DNA of 64,000 bases, from contig NZ_JAAKEJ010000001.1 in the NCBI RefSeq assembly GCF_011039135.1, positions 620,001-684,000 of the forward strand, given 5' to 3'. Source of the DNA: Desulfovibrio sp. ZJ209 (GTDB taxonomy: Bacteria; Desulfobacterota; Desulfovibrionia; Desulfovibrionales; Desulfovibrionaceae). The translations under genes were made by a program, and so were the position numbers. The notes beneath the pieces were generated by a model. The model searched no databases and was not told the origin of the DNA. It was given only the letters and a program-made list of their open reading frames with translations. Shown here one piece after another: positions 1 through 7,712 of this stretch (position 1 is the stretch's first letter; each line of letters begins with the position of its first letter).

Positions 1-72
1 TGGGACGGCGGGGGCGAGGCCACGCCGTGGCCGGAAGAGCCTGCGGTGACGAAAATGCAGGAGTCCCAATGA
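1..72 (+). CDS. C-terminal end of an unknown gene (partial)
   Basis: The open frame from the window edge ends at a TGA at 70-72 and gives 23 residues ending in AVTKMQESQ. The residues are acidic and proline-containing and I do not recognise a family. Its stop overlaps the ATG of the com-like reading frame (ATGA), which is typical of tightly packed phage or mobile-element genes. Since the next two genes look phage-derived, this is probably the last structural or unknown gene of the same element; that is inference only. Confidence 0.45.
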   Translation, partial: WDGGGEATPWPEEPAVTKMQESQ

Positions 73-193
73 TCCCCCGTGGCCTGCCGTTTTGGGGGGC
101 CGAGTGCCCCGTTTGCGGGCATTCCTTGCGCTTTGTACTGATTGCTGGCGCCTCATGCTGGTCTGCCCGTGCTGCGGATTTACACGCCGCTGA
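69..193 (+). pseudogene. Com-like zinc-ribbon protein, apparently frameshifted
   Basis: From the ATG at 69 the frame reads MIPRGLPFWGAECPVCGHSL, giving a CxxC pair at codons 105-116. The second CxxC expected of a zinc ribbon (CPCC, 164-175, followed by GFTRR and a TGA at 191-193) is in the -1 frame. In the first frame the protein instead runs on without cysteines to a stop at 204-206. A single missing base between about 117 and 163 would restore a roughly 41-residue protein with two CxxC knuckles. In phage Mu, Com is a small zinc-ribbon RNA-binding protein encoded just before mom and needed to translate it. The position here, directly before a Mom/GNAT-like gene, is why I suggest Com. It could also be a programmed shift, a sequencing error or an unrelated zinc ribbon. 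Confidence 0.4.
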
Positions 194-202
194 TTTTGCT
201 AT

Positions 203-787
203 TTGACAATCGCAGAGGGCTTTAAGGAACCTTTGGCAGAGGCGGGGGCCCTTCGACGGCCTGCCATCGGACTCGAAATATGCCAGACAGGCTGGAACTT
301 CTGGCCCCTGTTTGAGCCGCATCACTATCTAAGGCCAACCCACATGGTCGCGGCGACCTGCTATGTGGCTTTTATCGGAGGCGTCCCTGTGGCGCATCTT
401 GCCGTAAGCACCTGCCAAGGGGACATCGAGGCCCGGGCTGCGCGGCTCGTCGTGCTCCCGGACTGGCAGGGCATAGGCATCGGGACGGCATTTCTCAACG
501 AGGTGTGCCGCATGTGGCGCGCGGGAGAAAACCGCTTTGGCAAGCCCATGCCCACGCTTTTCAACACTTCACACCCCGGGCTGTGCCGCGCCTTGCGCCG
601 CTCGGCGCTCTGGACACAAGTGTCGGCCCTCCTGCACGGGAGCAACAAAGCGCGCAGCGCACGGTCCATTACCAATTCACGGAAGCGCTCGGGCAGCATT
701 GCAACGCTTGGCAAAGGCTGGGGCTATGGCGGCCACTTCCGCGCCATCCAGGGCTTCCGCTACCTAGGAGAAAAGCAGGAGGTCTAA
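203..787 (+). CDS. Mom-like / GNAT-fold phage protein
   Basis: 194 codons from a TTG at 203; an in-frame stop at 191-193 excludes longer starts, and no good Shine-Dalgarno is visible, so the start is uncertain. The N-terminal half contains a W-P-L-F-x-x-H-H-Y-L motif (about residues 33-43), then a strand ending GVPVAHLAVS. The acetyl-CoA-loop-like stretch VLPDWQGIGIGTAFL (about 84-98) fits a GNAT fold. The C-terminus ends in a Gly/Tyr-rich GYGGHFRAIQGFRYLG, as in phage Mom-type and COG2401-type acetyltransferase-like proteins. Mu Mom is a GNAT-related enzyme that modifies adenine in phage DNA to resist restriction. Following a com-like frame, a DNA-modification role is plausible but unproven; an ordinary acetyltransferase is the alternative. 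Confidence 0.5.
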   Translation: MTIAEGFKEPLAEAGALRRPAIGLEICQTGWNFWPLFEPHHYLRPTHMVAATCYVAFIGGVPVAHLAVSTCQGDIEARAARLVVLPDWQGIGIGTAFLNEVCRMWRAGENRFGKPMPTLFNTSHPGLCRALRRSALWTQVSALLHGSNKARSARSITNSRKRSGSIATLGKGWGYGGHFRAIQGFRYLGEKQEV

Positions 788-796
788 AAAAACAAA

Positions 797-834
797 AAAA
801 ACCGCCAGGCCATTTTTCCGCCCGGCGGTTTTTT
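797..834. terminator. Bidirectional rho-independent terminator
   Basis: AAAACCGCC (798-806) pairs with GGCGGTTTT (824-832). A T run follows on the plus strand, and an A run precedes it (785-800) that acts as a T run on the minus strand. It can end both the Mom-like transcript and the minus-strand tRNA-Glu transcript. Confidence 0.8.
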
Positions 835-1021
835 GCAGCTCAACTTGTGCCATTCTATCCGCAAAACAGTGCCAACTTGCGTGTGCAGCGACACGTAGCG
901 CCGGGCTTTATAGCGACCCGGACGCGATCCTGAGCGCCCTTGGCGAAAGTGGTATTGGGCAGGCGGCAAGTATGCTGCTGGAAAAGAAAATGCCCCACGG
1001 CGAGGGTCGCCATGAGGCATT

Positions 1022-1076
1022 TGTAACCAGAACCGTGTAACCACCTCGGTTCTGTAACCAAAGAGTCGGTGTAACC
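1022..1076. repeat. Four TGTAACC repeats beside tRNA-Glu
   Basis: TGTAACC occurs at 1022-1028, 1036-1042, 1053-1059 and 1070-1076 (spacings 14, 17, 17). The middle pair sits in an inverted repeat AGAACCG (1029-1035) / CGGTTCT (1047-1053). Read on the minus strand they are GGTTACA copies starting 14 bases past the CCA end of tRNA-Glu. Short direct repeats in this position are typical arm-type sites for an integrase or transposase at an element end. The rest of the 788-1089 gap holds only the terminator and no convincing ORF. Confidence 0.5.
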
Positions 1077-1089
1077 CTTTGAAATTCTT

Positions 1090-1165
1090 TGGCGTCACCA
1101 ACGGGATTTGAACCCGTCTTAGCGGCTTGAGAGGCCGCCGTCCTAACCGGATAGACGATGGTGAC
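1090..1165 (-). tRNA. tRNA-Glu (CTC)
   Basis: Read on the minus strand the 76-nt cloverleaf begins GTCACCA, which pairs with TGGTGAC before discriminator G and an encoded CCA. The anticodon arm GCGGC-CTCTCAA-GCCGC gives anticodon CTC, and the T arm contains GGTTCAAATCC. It reads GAG codons. The gene is intact although a mobile element appears to abut its 3' end. Confidence 0.95.
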
Positions 1166-1174
1166 AGCGCTTTA

Positions 1175-1203
1175 TTTCTATCGGTTGAGGCAGGATTCGT
1201 CAA
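1175..1203 (-). promoter_or_regulatory. Predicted sigma-70 promoter of tRNA-Glu
   Basis: On the minus strand TTGACG (1198-1203), a 17-base spacer and TAGAAA (1175-1180), ending 9 bases before the tRNA 5' end. Confidence 0.65.
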
Positions 1204-1262
1204 GAGATATTTTTAGGAGGCCATCAGGTGGATTATTTTCTTGTTGTATGGGGCCGGTGCCG

Positions 1263-2240
1263 TCAGCGCTTGCGGACTTCGGCGTCATGGGCGGCCGGTG
1301 CGCCATCGACAAAAAGCCAGAAGAGGGCGGCACGTTCCACGGGCTTGAGCTCGCCACCCGGCCCCTTGAGCGGGGGGCCGTCGGTCAGAGCCTCGCAGCC
1401 CCACCAGCCGGGCTGGGCGAGCAGGAAGGAAAATTCGCCGGCTGTATTGCTCACCGCGGCCAGGTCTTCATGCCAGGGAGTAGGCGTCACGGCTCCGTCC
1501 GCATTGATGCGGACCATCCTCACCTTGGCGTCTGCAAGCGGTTTGCCGTCCAGAAGGATGCGCCCTGAAAAGAGCGCCGGGGCATGCAGGCCAAAGGGAC
1601 GCGTGAGGGGCAGGATTTCGAAGCCTTGGCCGGCCGGTTCATTCCAGCCCCGGTCCACGCCATGCACCGGGAGCACCATGGTGGCCTGATGGCGCAAAAA
1701 TGTTTGCCGCTCTTCGTCCCACCAGGGGCGCCCCTCCACGATGAACTGGTACAGGCCCGGCTTGTCGAGTGCCACATTGGCACCCCAGGCCTTTTGGTCG
1801 AGATAGCGGATTTCTTCCACGTCCCCCAGCAGGTCGCGCCGCTCGGGCTGCGCGCCACCGTGCTCTGCCGCGGGGTCGGCATCATGCCGCAGCACAGCAA
1901 AAAGCTGCGGCATGTCCACCTCAACACCGGCATGGAGGAAAGGACGCATCATGGAAAGAAGAATATCGACCTCTTCCGGCTCGGCGGCCGCGGCAGTGGA
2001 GTCACCTGATGCCTTGGCTGGGGCAGTATTTTTTTCAGCAGTCGACCCGCCGCCCTTGGCCGTAGCAGTGTTGGGCGCCGGGGTGGCGCGCTTGCTCACG
2101 ACAGGACGGCTCGGCACCAGCAGGGTGAGCGGCGCGTCCGCCCATGCAGGGACGCCTGCCAGAGAAAACAGCGCGCACAGCGCCGCCAGTGCCGCCCGGC
2201 GCCCGTGCCTCAACCACAAGAAAACTAGGATGGCGCGCAT
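1263..2240 (-). CDS. Secreted DUF4198-like protein
   Basis: 325 residues from an ATG at 2240, preceded by an AGAGGG Shine-Dalgarno; the open frame extends further upstream but without signals. It opens with a classic signal peptide (basic MRAILVFLWLRHGRR, hydrophobic core, AWA-DA cleavage). A low-complexity Ala/Thr/Lys linker follows to about residue 95. The C-terminal 200 residues contain PGLYQFIVEGRPWWDE, a beta-rich segment and a carboxypeptidase-regulatory-like GRILLDGKPLADAKV, as in the DUF4198 periplasmic family often found with nickel or cobalt transport. No transporter is adjacent, so the metal link is only a family association. It sits alone between comF and tRNA-Glu. Confidence 0.65.
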   Translation of the reverse strand: MRAILVFLWLRHGRRAALAALCALFSLAGVPAWADAPLTLLVPSRPVVSKRATPAPNTATAKGGGSTAEKNTAPAKASGDSTAAAAEPEEVDILLSMMRPFLHAGVEVDMPQLFAVLRHDADPAAEHGGAQPERRDLLGDVEEIRYLDQKAWGANVALDKPGLYQFIVEGRPWWDEERQTFLRHQATMVLPVHGVDRGWNEPAGQGFEILPLTRPFGLHAPALFSGRILLDGKPLADAKVRMVRINADGAVTPTPWHEDLAAVSNTAGEFSFLLAQPGWWGCEALTDGPPLKGPGGELKPVERAALFWLFVDGAPAAHDAEVRKR

Positions 2241-2410
2241 GTTGTGTGCCCTCTTTGCTACGCCTTGGCCGCCACTGTCGGCCCATCTACGGGAAAAGAC
2301 GCTATCAAAAAGCCTTTCTCCTGTCATGTGGCGCGTCCGCCGGCTCGCCGAAATTTTTCGTAAACAGCGGCTTTCGCTGCGAAGCGTCCCTGTCAGCACC
2401 CACGGCTTCT

Positions 2411-3172
2411 TCAGGCAGCCATCTTCGGCGTCCGCGCAACGGCAAGGACGCATACCTCTGCAGCCCCGGCCTCGAGCAGCGTTCGCGTCGCCTCGCGCAA
2501 GGTGCTCCCCGTTGTCATCACATCGTCAATAAGCCAGAGGCGCAGCCCGGCCACGGACGCGTCGGCGCCGAAGACGCCGCGCACATTGACGGGTCGCTCC
2601 GCGGCATTGAGGGATGCCTGCGGCGCGCTGTCCTGTTTGCGGAAAAGAAGATCCGTTCTTAACGGGATGCGTGTGGCCGCGTGGAGCGCACGGGCAATTT
2701 CATGCGCCTGGTTGAAACCTCGCCTGAGCAGGTGGGCCGGATGCTGGGGCATCCCCACGAGAACGTCGGGGGCCGGCAAGCACGCGGCGGCGTTTTCAAG
2801 CCACGCGGCGAGCAGCCGCGCGAGTGCCAGGTCACCGCCGAACTTGAACCGCAGGATAAGCTCCCTGAGGGCGCCCTTGTATAGCCCATGATAGGCCAAT
2901 GCGTGCCATGGCGGCCGCGCGGTGAGGCACGCGCCGCAAGGCGTGCTGGCTGTTCCGCCAGTGTCTGTCGCCGCTCCCGGATAGGGAAAACCGCAGTGCG
3001 GACAGCGGGCGCCGGTGTAGGGAGCCAGAAGCGGCCGGCATTCTGGACAGAGGGGCAGGGGATTCTGGAATGCTTCTGCTGAAGAGCGCGAAAAGGGCTG
3101 CTGGCAGACGCAACAGCGGATCTCGTCCAGCCCCAGGGCACCAAGCCAGCGGCGAAGGCTCCCGAAGCTCAT
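2411..3172 (-). CDS. comF: ComF family phosphoribosyltransferase-like protein
   Basis: 253 residues with two N-terminal cysteine pairs: RCCVC at residues 19-23, and CPEC and CPHC around 38-60, with a further CGAC near 79-82. These are the zinc-ribbon part of ComF. The middle has the family signature RRGFNQAHEIARAL. The C-terminus carries a PRPP-binding loop WLIDDVMTTGSTLREA. ComF proteins take part in natural DNA uptake and recombination in competent bacteria; in other species the role is unclear. Its ATG overlaps the stop of the upstream flavodoxin-fold gene by 4 bases, so it is the last gene of an MBL > reductase > comF minus-strand operon. Confidence 0.85.
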   Translation of the reverse strand: MSFGSLRRWLGALGLDEIRCCVCQQPFSRSSAEAFQNPLPLCPECRPLLAPYTGARCPHCGFPYPGAATDTGGTASTPCGACLTARPPWHALAYHGLYKGALRELILRFKFGGDLALARLLAAWLENAAACLPAPDVLVGMPQHPAHLLRRGFNQAHEIARALHAATRIPLRTDLLFRKQDSAPQASLNAAERPVNVRGVFGADASVAGLRLWLIDDVMTTGSTLREATRTLLEAGAAEVCVLAVARTPKMAA

Positions 3173-3810
3173 TGCGGAGGGACGTGATGCTGCTTTTTTT
3201 CAGCGTCCGCCAGGCAGCGCCCCCAGCTGCGTCCCCACTCGCGCAGGCCAGACAAGTCCTGTGGGCGGCCACAGATGTCTTCACGTCGGTCGAGCCCGCG
3301 GAAAACGCGATTTTCTGCCAGATGCGCGCCCAAGGCGCCCGCGAACCAGGCAAGCGTGCGCAACGCGCCGGAAAAGAGCTCCTCGCCGCGCGGGCGCGCA
3401 GCGGCAAGTGCCGCAAGCACGGGCTTCTCCCCAGCGTGGGGCGGAGTGGGGGAATCGGCTGCCCGGATTCCTGCGGCTCGGGCAGCCCAAAAGCGCTGGC
3501 CCCTGTCAATCCATGCCTTGAACGGGGCTGGCAGGGCATAAAAATAGATGGGCGAAGCCAAGAGCACCAGCGGCGCTTCCGCAAAACGCGCGAACAGCCA
3601 CTCCGCTTCGTCCCTCCCGGCGAGGGCACAGGCGTGCGGCGGCTGGGCGCAAGCGGCGCATCCTGTGCACGGCTCGACGGGATGCGCGCGCAACGGCACG
3701 CGGGAAGCCGGGCAGCCGCCCTCCTCGAGGCCGGCGGCAAACGTCTCGGCCAGCAGGTCCGAAACCCCGTCCGCATGCGGACTGCACATGAGGACGAGCG
3801 CCGCTCTCAC
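3169..3810 (-). CDS. Flavodoxin-fold NAD(P)H-dependent oxidoreductase
   Basis: 213 residues. The N-terminus ALVLMCSPHADGVSDLLAE is the FMN phosphate-binding loop of the iron-sulfur-flavoprotein / NADPH-dependent FMN reductase family. CTGCAACAQPPHAC (about 48-61) supplies the cysteine cluster seen in iron-sulfur flavoproteins. VLLASPIYFYALPAPFKAWIDR (about 81-102) is the diagnostic second flavin loop. It overlaps the MBL hydrolase stop and the comF start by 4 bases each, so the three are translationally coupled. Substrate unknown. Confidence 0.8.
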   Translation of the reverse strand: MRAALVLMCSPHADGVSDLLAETFAAGLEEGGCPASRVPLRAHPVEPCTGCAACAQPPHACALAGRDEAEWLFARFAEAPLVLLASPIYFYALPAPFKAWIDRGQRFWAARAAGIRAADSPTPPHAGEKPVLAALAAARPRGEELFSGALRTLAWFAGALGAHLAENRVFRGLDRREDICGRPQDLSGLREWGRSWGRCLADAEKKQHHVPPQ

Positions 3811-4433
3811 TCCTCGAACTCGCCGCAGAAAGGGTTGTGGCGCCGTTCATCGCCGATGGTGGTGGCCGGGCCGTGGCCCGGATACACGGTCACGTCATCG
3901 GGCAGGCGGAACAGGGTATCCCGGATGGAGCGCAGCAACTGGTCCTGGCTGCCGCCCGGGAAGTCCGTCCTGCCCATGGAGCGGTAAAACAGCGCATCCC
4001 CGGTGAAAACCGCCTTTTCCGCCGGAAAGTAGAGGGAAACGCCGCCCGGCGTGTGGCCCGGCGTTTCGAGGACGAGGCACTTCATGCCGCCGAACTGCGT
4101 CTTGCCAAGGGGCATGGGCACACTGGCAAAGGGTGTTACCGGCGGCATGCCCCAGATGCCCCCCATGCCGGACTCGGTGTTGGCGATCACGTCATCCCCA
4201 GCCGGTGAATAGACCGTGGCGCCCGTTGCCGCGGCGAGGGCGGCCACGCCGTACACATGGTCAAAATGCCGGTGCGTGAGGCAGATGGCCTCCAGCGAGA
4301 GCTTGTGGGCCGCGAGATATTCAAGGATGGGCGCGGGGTCACCCCCCACGTCGATGGCGACCGCGTTCGGCCCCACGTTCAGGATATAGCTGTTGGTGCC
4401 GAGCGGGCCGAGAGGGAAGGTGGCGATGGGCAT
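3807..4433 (-). CDS. MBL-fold metallo-hydrolase (glyoxalase II-like)
   Basis: 208 residues from the ATG at 4433, which has an AAGGATG Shine-Dalgarno; an in-frame ATG 48 bases upstream lacks one. The metal-binding motif THRHFDH is at about residues 71-77. Later ligands are in LETPGHTPGG and VFTGDALFYRSMGRTDFPGG, and the final histidine is in VYPGHGPATTIGDE. This matches single-domain glyoxalase II-like or persulfide-handling metallo-beta-lactamase-fold hydrolases with a dinuclear site. It is the first gene of a three-gene operon and divergent from the gene at 4680. Confidence 0.85.
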   Translation of the reverse strand: MPIATFPLGPLGTNSYILNVGPNAVAIDVGGDPAPILEYLAAHKLSLEAICLTHRHFDHVYGVAALAAATGATVYSPAGDDVIANTESGMGGIWGMPPVTPFASVPMPLGKTQFGGMKCLVLETPGHTPGGVSLYFPAEKAVFTGDALFYRSMGRTDFPGGSQDQLLRSIRDTLFRLPDDVTVYPGHGPATTIGDERRHNPFCGEFEE

Positions 4434-4602
4434 TATGACATCCTTTTTATAAAGAAAAGGTTTGTGGCGACGCGCCCTCATGGGGCTCTACGGGCAACGG
4501 ATGCTACCGCAGGGCTGGCCCGGCGGCAAGCCCGGGCGCCGCTGGTGATGGCAGCGCTTCCAGCGTGCGCGGCCTTTCGCCGCGGCCGTGCGCGGATTGC
4601 TC

Positions 4603-4630
4603 TTGACGCCCCCCAATGCGTGGCTACAAT
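4603..4630 (+). promoter_or_regulatory. Predicted sigma-70 promoter
   Basis: TTGACG (4603-4608), 16-base spacer, TACAAT (4625-4630), 50 bases before the GTG start of the hypothetical gene at 4680. Confidence 0.65.
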
Positions 4631-4679
4631 GCCTGGGGGGGAGGCCATCAGGCGGCCCGGGCAAGCCAAAGGAGCGCGC

Positions 4680-5249
4680 GTGAGCGAAACGACCATTACC
4701 GAGCATCGGCTGCAACCGTATTTTGACATCGAAGAATTCATGGGCCTGTGCCAGGAAAAGCGCCTCGGCGGCGCTGTGCTGGAACGGCTCCTCGGCAAGT
4801 GGGAGGCATGGCAGCCCTTGCTCAAGGCCGCTCAGGTGAAGTCGGGCTCATCCTCGTGGCTCGCCGTGTGGCTGCCTGAAGAGGTGGAGACCGCCGTGGA
4901 CGAGACATGGGCGCAATCGGCTTCGGAGGGCTTCCAGCTCAACGCGCTTGCCCAATATCTCTGCATGAGCGCCATCCAGGATGTGTTGCCCCAGGTGGCT
5001 GCCGGCGGGTGCGCGCCCTCGCCGAAGCCTTCCCCGGAGCTGCGAACCGCCCTCGCCGGGCTGGGCCTGCCCTATAAGGACGAGGATTCCAGCGCGCTCG
5101 GGCGCCGCTATGCGGTGCTCACCTATTATCCGTTCAAGGGCGGCTGCGAGGTGTGTTACATGCGGCCGCAGTGCCCCAAGGGGCAGGGGCGGGGCGAAAA
5201 TGCCACCGTCGTCCTGCCGGGCTATGAGCGCAACGGGGACAGCGCCTGA
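4680..5249 (+). CDS. Conserved-looking hypothetical protein with C-terminal cysteines
   Basis: 189 residues from a GTG at 4680 with an AAGGAG Shine-Dalgarno 7 bases upstream and a good promoter. The open frame continues far upstream, but that part is antisense to the MBL gene. The protein is cytoplasmic and mostly helical. It ends in YYPFKGGCEVCYMRPQCPKG, three cysteines spaced C-x2-C-x5-C that could bind a metal or a cluster. I do not recognise the family. It stands alone between divergent and convergent neighbours. Confidence 0.7.
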   Translation: MSETTITEHRLQPYFDIEEFMGLCQEKRLGGAVLERLLGKWEAWQPLLKAAQVKSGSSSWLAVWLPEEVETAVDETWAQSASEGFQLNALAQYLCMSAIQDVLPQVAAGGCAPSPKPSPELRTALAGLGLPYKDEDSSALGRRYAVLTYYPFKGGCEVCYMRPQCPKGQGRGENATVVLPGYERNGDSA

Positions 5250-5335
5250 AGCCGTGCCGGGGCCACGCGGATGCAGAAAGAGCTGCGGTGCCGTCCCGGG
5301 GACGCCGCATTTTTGAGGAGTGCGCCGGGCTGCGC

Positions 5336-5614
5336 TCAGCGGCCTTCCATGACCAGGGTGCGCCGCGTTCCGTCAGGCGCCCGCACCACCACTTCGATGG
5401 TGCGTGAATTGCGGGCCACGCTTTCCACAAGGCAGGTCTGCGTGGTGTCCGAATCATAAGAGCGCACATCCACGGTTTCCCCGGCACTGGGCAGCCTATC
5501 GGGCGTCAGTTCAACGAGGTCGGTGCTGTCGGCGTCAAAGCCGTCCCACGCGGCGGCCGCCTGCGGCAGGAGCAGGCAGCCCACGAGCAGCACCACTGGG
5601 AAGAAATGGTTCAT
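5336..5614 (-). CDS. Small secreted protein (DUF5334-like)
   Basis: 92 residues from the ATG at 5614, where a signal peptide MNHFFPVVLLVGCLLLPQAA starts; cleavage is likely after AAA. The mature part begins WDGFDADSTDLVEL and is a short beta-rich domain with YDSDTTQTCLVESV. The AWDG(F/Y)D start resembles small DUF5334-type proteins of Desulfovibrio; that link is from memory and unverified. Function unknown. It is transcribed divergently from ruvA. Confidence 0.65.
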   Translation of the reverse strand: MNHFFPVVLLVGCLLLPQAAAAWDGFDADSTDLVELTPDRLPSAGETVDVRSYDSDTTQTCLVESVARNSRTIEVVVRAPDGTRRTLVMEGR

Positions 5615-5635
5615 ACCGCGTGGTGTAAATCCATT

Positions 5636-5650
5636 TTGCCGTCTTGGCAA
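5636..5650. promoter_or_regulatory. Inverted repeat between divergent genes (ruvA side)
   Basis: TTGCC-GTCTT-GGCAA is a perfect 5-bp palindrome, 22 bases from the start of the small secreted protein and 83 from ruvA. It overlaps a possible minus-strand promoter (TTGCCA 5645-5650, 17 bases, TACACC). Since ruvAB is usually SOS-regulated, this is a candidate repressor operator; the factor cannot be named from sequence. Confidence 0.35.
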
Positions 5651-5732
5651 TATGCCCGGCGCGTGTGCGGCTGGCCGGTCACAAAAGGGCGGCGCGCCCG
5701 GTCCGGGGGCGTCACCCCTTTGCAGGAGCAAC

Positions 5733-6344
5733 ATGATCGCCTATCTTGAAGGCCGGCTCGGCGAAGCCTGGGGGAATGCCTGCCTCGTCATCACCGAGGC
5801 AGGCGTCGGCTATGCCCTGGCCCTCCCGGCGCACACCTTCGCCGCATTGCCGGCTGCGGGCGGCCAGGTGGCCTTCTATACTTTTCTCTGCGTGCGCGAA
5901 GATGCGCTGGAGCTTTTTGGCTTCGCTACCTTTGAGGAGCGCCAGACCTTCGAGACCCTGCTCTCCATCTCCAAGGTGGGCGCGCGCACGGCCTTGGGCA
6001 TCCTCTCCACCTTCCGGCCGGCCGAGTTGCGCCGGCTGGTACAGGAAGATGATGTGCTCGCGCTCACGCAGGTCACGGGCATCGGCAAAAAAACGGCGCA
6101 GCATATTTTTCTGGAGCTCAAGTACAAGCTCAAGACCGACGCTGCGCCGCAGGCGGTCATACTGGCGCCGGACGGCAGGCCAGGCTCCGTGTTTCGCGAT
6201 GCCCTCGCCGGGCTCGCGAACCTGGGCTATTCGGAAGGGGAGTGCGGCCCGCTGCTCCGGGAGATACTCCATGACGAGCCCGACCTCGATGTGACGGGCG
6301 CGTTGCGCGCGGCCCTCAAGGCCCTGGCGAAGGGGAAGGCATGA
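5733..6344 (+). CDS. ruvA: Holliday junction branch-migration protein RuvA
   Basis: 203 residues from the ATG at 5733 (Shine-Dalgarno CAGGAG). N-terminal OB fold [19 protein letters not shown], then the acidic-pin region and tandem helix-hairpin-helix motifs ([28 protein letters not shown]), and a C-terminal RuvB-binding three-helix domain. RuvA tetramers hold the four-way junction open for the RuvB motor in recombination and fork repair. The ruvB ATG overlaps its last codons by 4 bases. ruvC is not in the window. Confidence 0.95.
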   Translation: MIAYLEGRLGEAWGNACLVITEAGVGYALALPAHTFAALPAAGGQVAFYTFLCVREDALELFGFATFEERQTFETLLSISKVGARTALGILSTFRPAELRRLVQEDDVLALTQVTGIGKKTAQHIFLELKYKLKTDAAPQAVILAPDGRPGSVFRDALAGLANLGYSEGECGPLLREILHDEPDLDVTGALRAALKALAKGKA

Positions 6345-7336
6345 TGGAGGCTTTCGGCGAAATGAGGGGCGGCATGCCCGCCGCCAGCGCCGACGACAGC
6401 GTGCGGCCGCGCAGCCTGGACGACTTCATCGGCCAGGATGAACTGCGCGCCAACCTGCGCGTGTTCATCGATGCCGCCCGCGAGCGCGGCAAGGCGCTGG
6501 ACCATACCCTCTTTTATGGCAATCCGGGGCTCGGCAAGACGACCCTCGCGCAGATCATGGCCTCCGAACTCGGGGTCAACCTTGTCTGCACCTCCGGCCC
6601 CGTGCTGGAGCGCAGCGGAGACCTTGCGGCCATCCTCACTAATCTCTCGCGGCACGACATCCTCTTTGTGGACGAGATCCACCGCATGCCCGTGGCGGTG
6701 GAAGAGGTGTTGTACCCGGCCATGGAGGATTTCAAGCTCGATCTTGTCATCGGCCAGGGGCCAGCGGCCCGCACGGTCAAGATTGACCTCGAGCCCTTTA
6801 CCCTGGCCGGGGCCACCACGCGCATGGGGCTCATTTCTTCCCCGCTGCGCGACAGGTTCGGTATCGTGGCGCGGCTCGAATACTACCAGCCGGCGGACCT
6901 TGCGCGCATCGTCAGCCGCTCGGCCCGCATCCTCGGCGTGCCCATCACGCCCGACGGCGCGGAAGAGATCGGTCGCCGCTCCCGCGGGACGCCGCGCATC
7001 GCCAATCGCCTCCTGCGCCGCGTGCGCGACTTCGCCTTGGTGCATGGCAGCGGCAGGATCACCGCGGCCGAAGCAGGGGAGGCGCTTGCGCGCATGGATG
7101 TGGACGAGCTGGGCCTCGACCAGATGGACCGCAAGCTCCTTGAGGTCATCATCACCCATTATGACGGCGGCCCCGTGGGCGTAAAAACGCTGGCCGCCGC
7201 CTGTTCGGAGGAGGTGCGCACCATCGAGGACATCTACGAGCCCTATCTCATTCAGTGCGGCTTCCTCAAGCGCACCCAGCGCGGGCGCATGGCCACGGCG
7301 CGCGCCTACCGGCACCTGAAGCTGCTGCTTTCCTGA
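6341..7336 (+). CDS. ruvB: Holliday junction helicase RuvB
   Basis: 331 residues, normal length. Begins with the RuvB signature [19 protein letters not shown]. Walker A is [12 protein letters not shown] (about 61-72), Walker [13 protein letters not shown], then sensor and lid segments ([19 protein letters not shown]) and a C-terminal winged-helix domain. It is the AAA+ hexameric motor that, with RuvA, drives branch migration. Translationally coupled to ruvA. Confidence 0.97.
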   Translation: MMEAFGEMRGGMPAASADDSVRPRSLDDFIGQDELRANLRVFIDAARERGKALDHTLFYGNPGLGKTTLAQIMASELGVNLVCTSGPVLERSGDLAAILTNLSRHDILFVDEIHRMPVAVEEVLYPAMEDFKLDLVIGQGPAARTVKIDLEPFTLAGATTRMGLISSPLRDRFGIVARLEYYQPADLARIVSRSARILGVPITPDGAEEIGRRSRGTPRIANRLLRRVRDFALVHGSGRITAAEAGEALARMDVDELGLDQMDRKLLEVIITHYDGGPVGVKTLAAACSEEVRTIEDIYEPYLIQCGFLKRTQRGRMATARAYRHLKLLLS

Positions 7337-7363
7337 ACCGCTTTTCTCTCTCGCCAGACGCAA

Positions 7364-7387
7364 AGAGGGCCGGAATTCCGGCCCTCT
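7364..7387. terminator. Palindromic terminator between ruvB and a convergent gene
   Basis: AGAGGGCCGGAA / TTCCGGCCCTCT is a perfect 24-base palindrome, 28 bases after the ruvB stop and 40 before the convergent lipoprotein stop. There is no strong T run, so efficiency is uncertain. Confidence 0.6.
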
Positions 7388-7427
7388 CGCATATCCATGG
7401 CGGGCAAGGCCCGCGACGTTCCGGTTG

Positions 7428-7664
7428 CTACCAGCGGCGGCTCTGCTCATGGCCGACGATGCCGCCGGCCAGCGCGCCCACACCGGCGCCCGCCAGGGCG
7501 CCCCAGCCGGCCATGCCGCCTGAAATGGCGGCGATGCCCGCTCCGCCGAGGGCGCCCAGCGCCGCGCCGCTGGCAACACCCTGCTGGGTGCGGCTCATAT
7601 TGGTGCAGCCAATGCCGGAGGCGAAAACCACGGCCATGATGCCAATGATCAGTGCTTTTTTCAT
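7428..7664 (-). CDS. Small glycine-zipper lipoprotein
   Basis: 78 residues with a type II signal MKKALIIGIMAVVFASGIGC, lipobox SGIGC. The mature part is an alternating Gly/Ala helix pair (ASGAALGALGGAGIAAISGG, then GALAGAGVGALAGGIVG), the glycine-zipper pattern of small outer-membrane or envelope lipoproteins such as the SlyB/OsmB type. It probably packs in the membrane and may be stress-related; function unknown. The secreted protein at 7713 lies just upstream on the same strand. Confidence 0.75.
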   Translation of the reverse strand: MKKALIIGIMAVVFASGIGCTNMSRTQQGVASGAALGALGGAGIAAISGGMAGWGALAGAGVGALAGGIVGHEQSRRW

Positions 7665-7712
7665 ATCTGGCTCCTGATGGGCCGGCCCGGGCCGGCCGCA
7701 TGAAGGGGGTGT

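Noticed and set aside
4257..4679. N-terminal extension of the hypothetical protein at 4680
   Set aside because: That stretch is antisense to the MBL hydrolase, and the promoter and Shine-Dalgarno point to the GTG at 4680.
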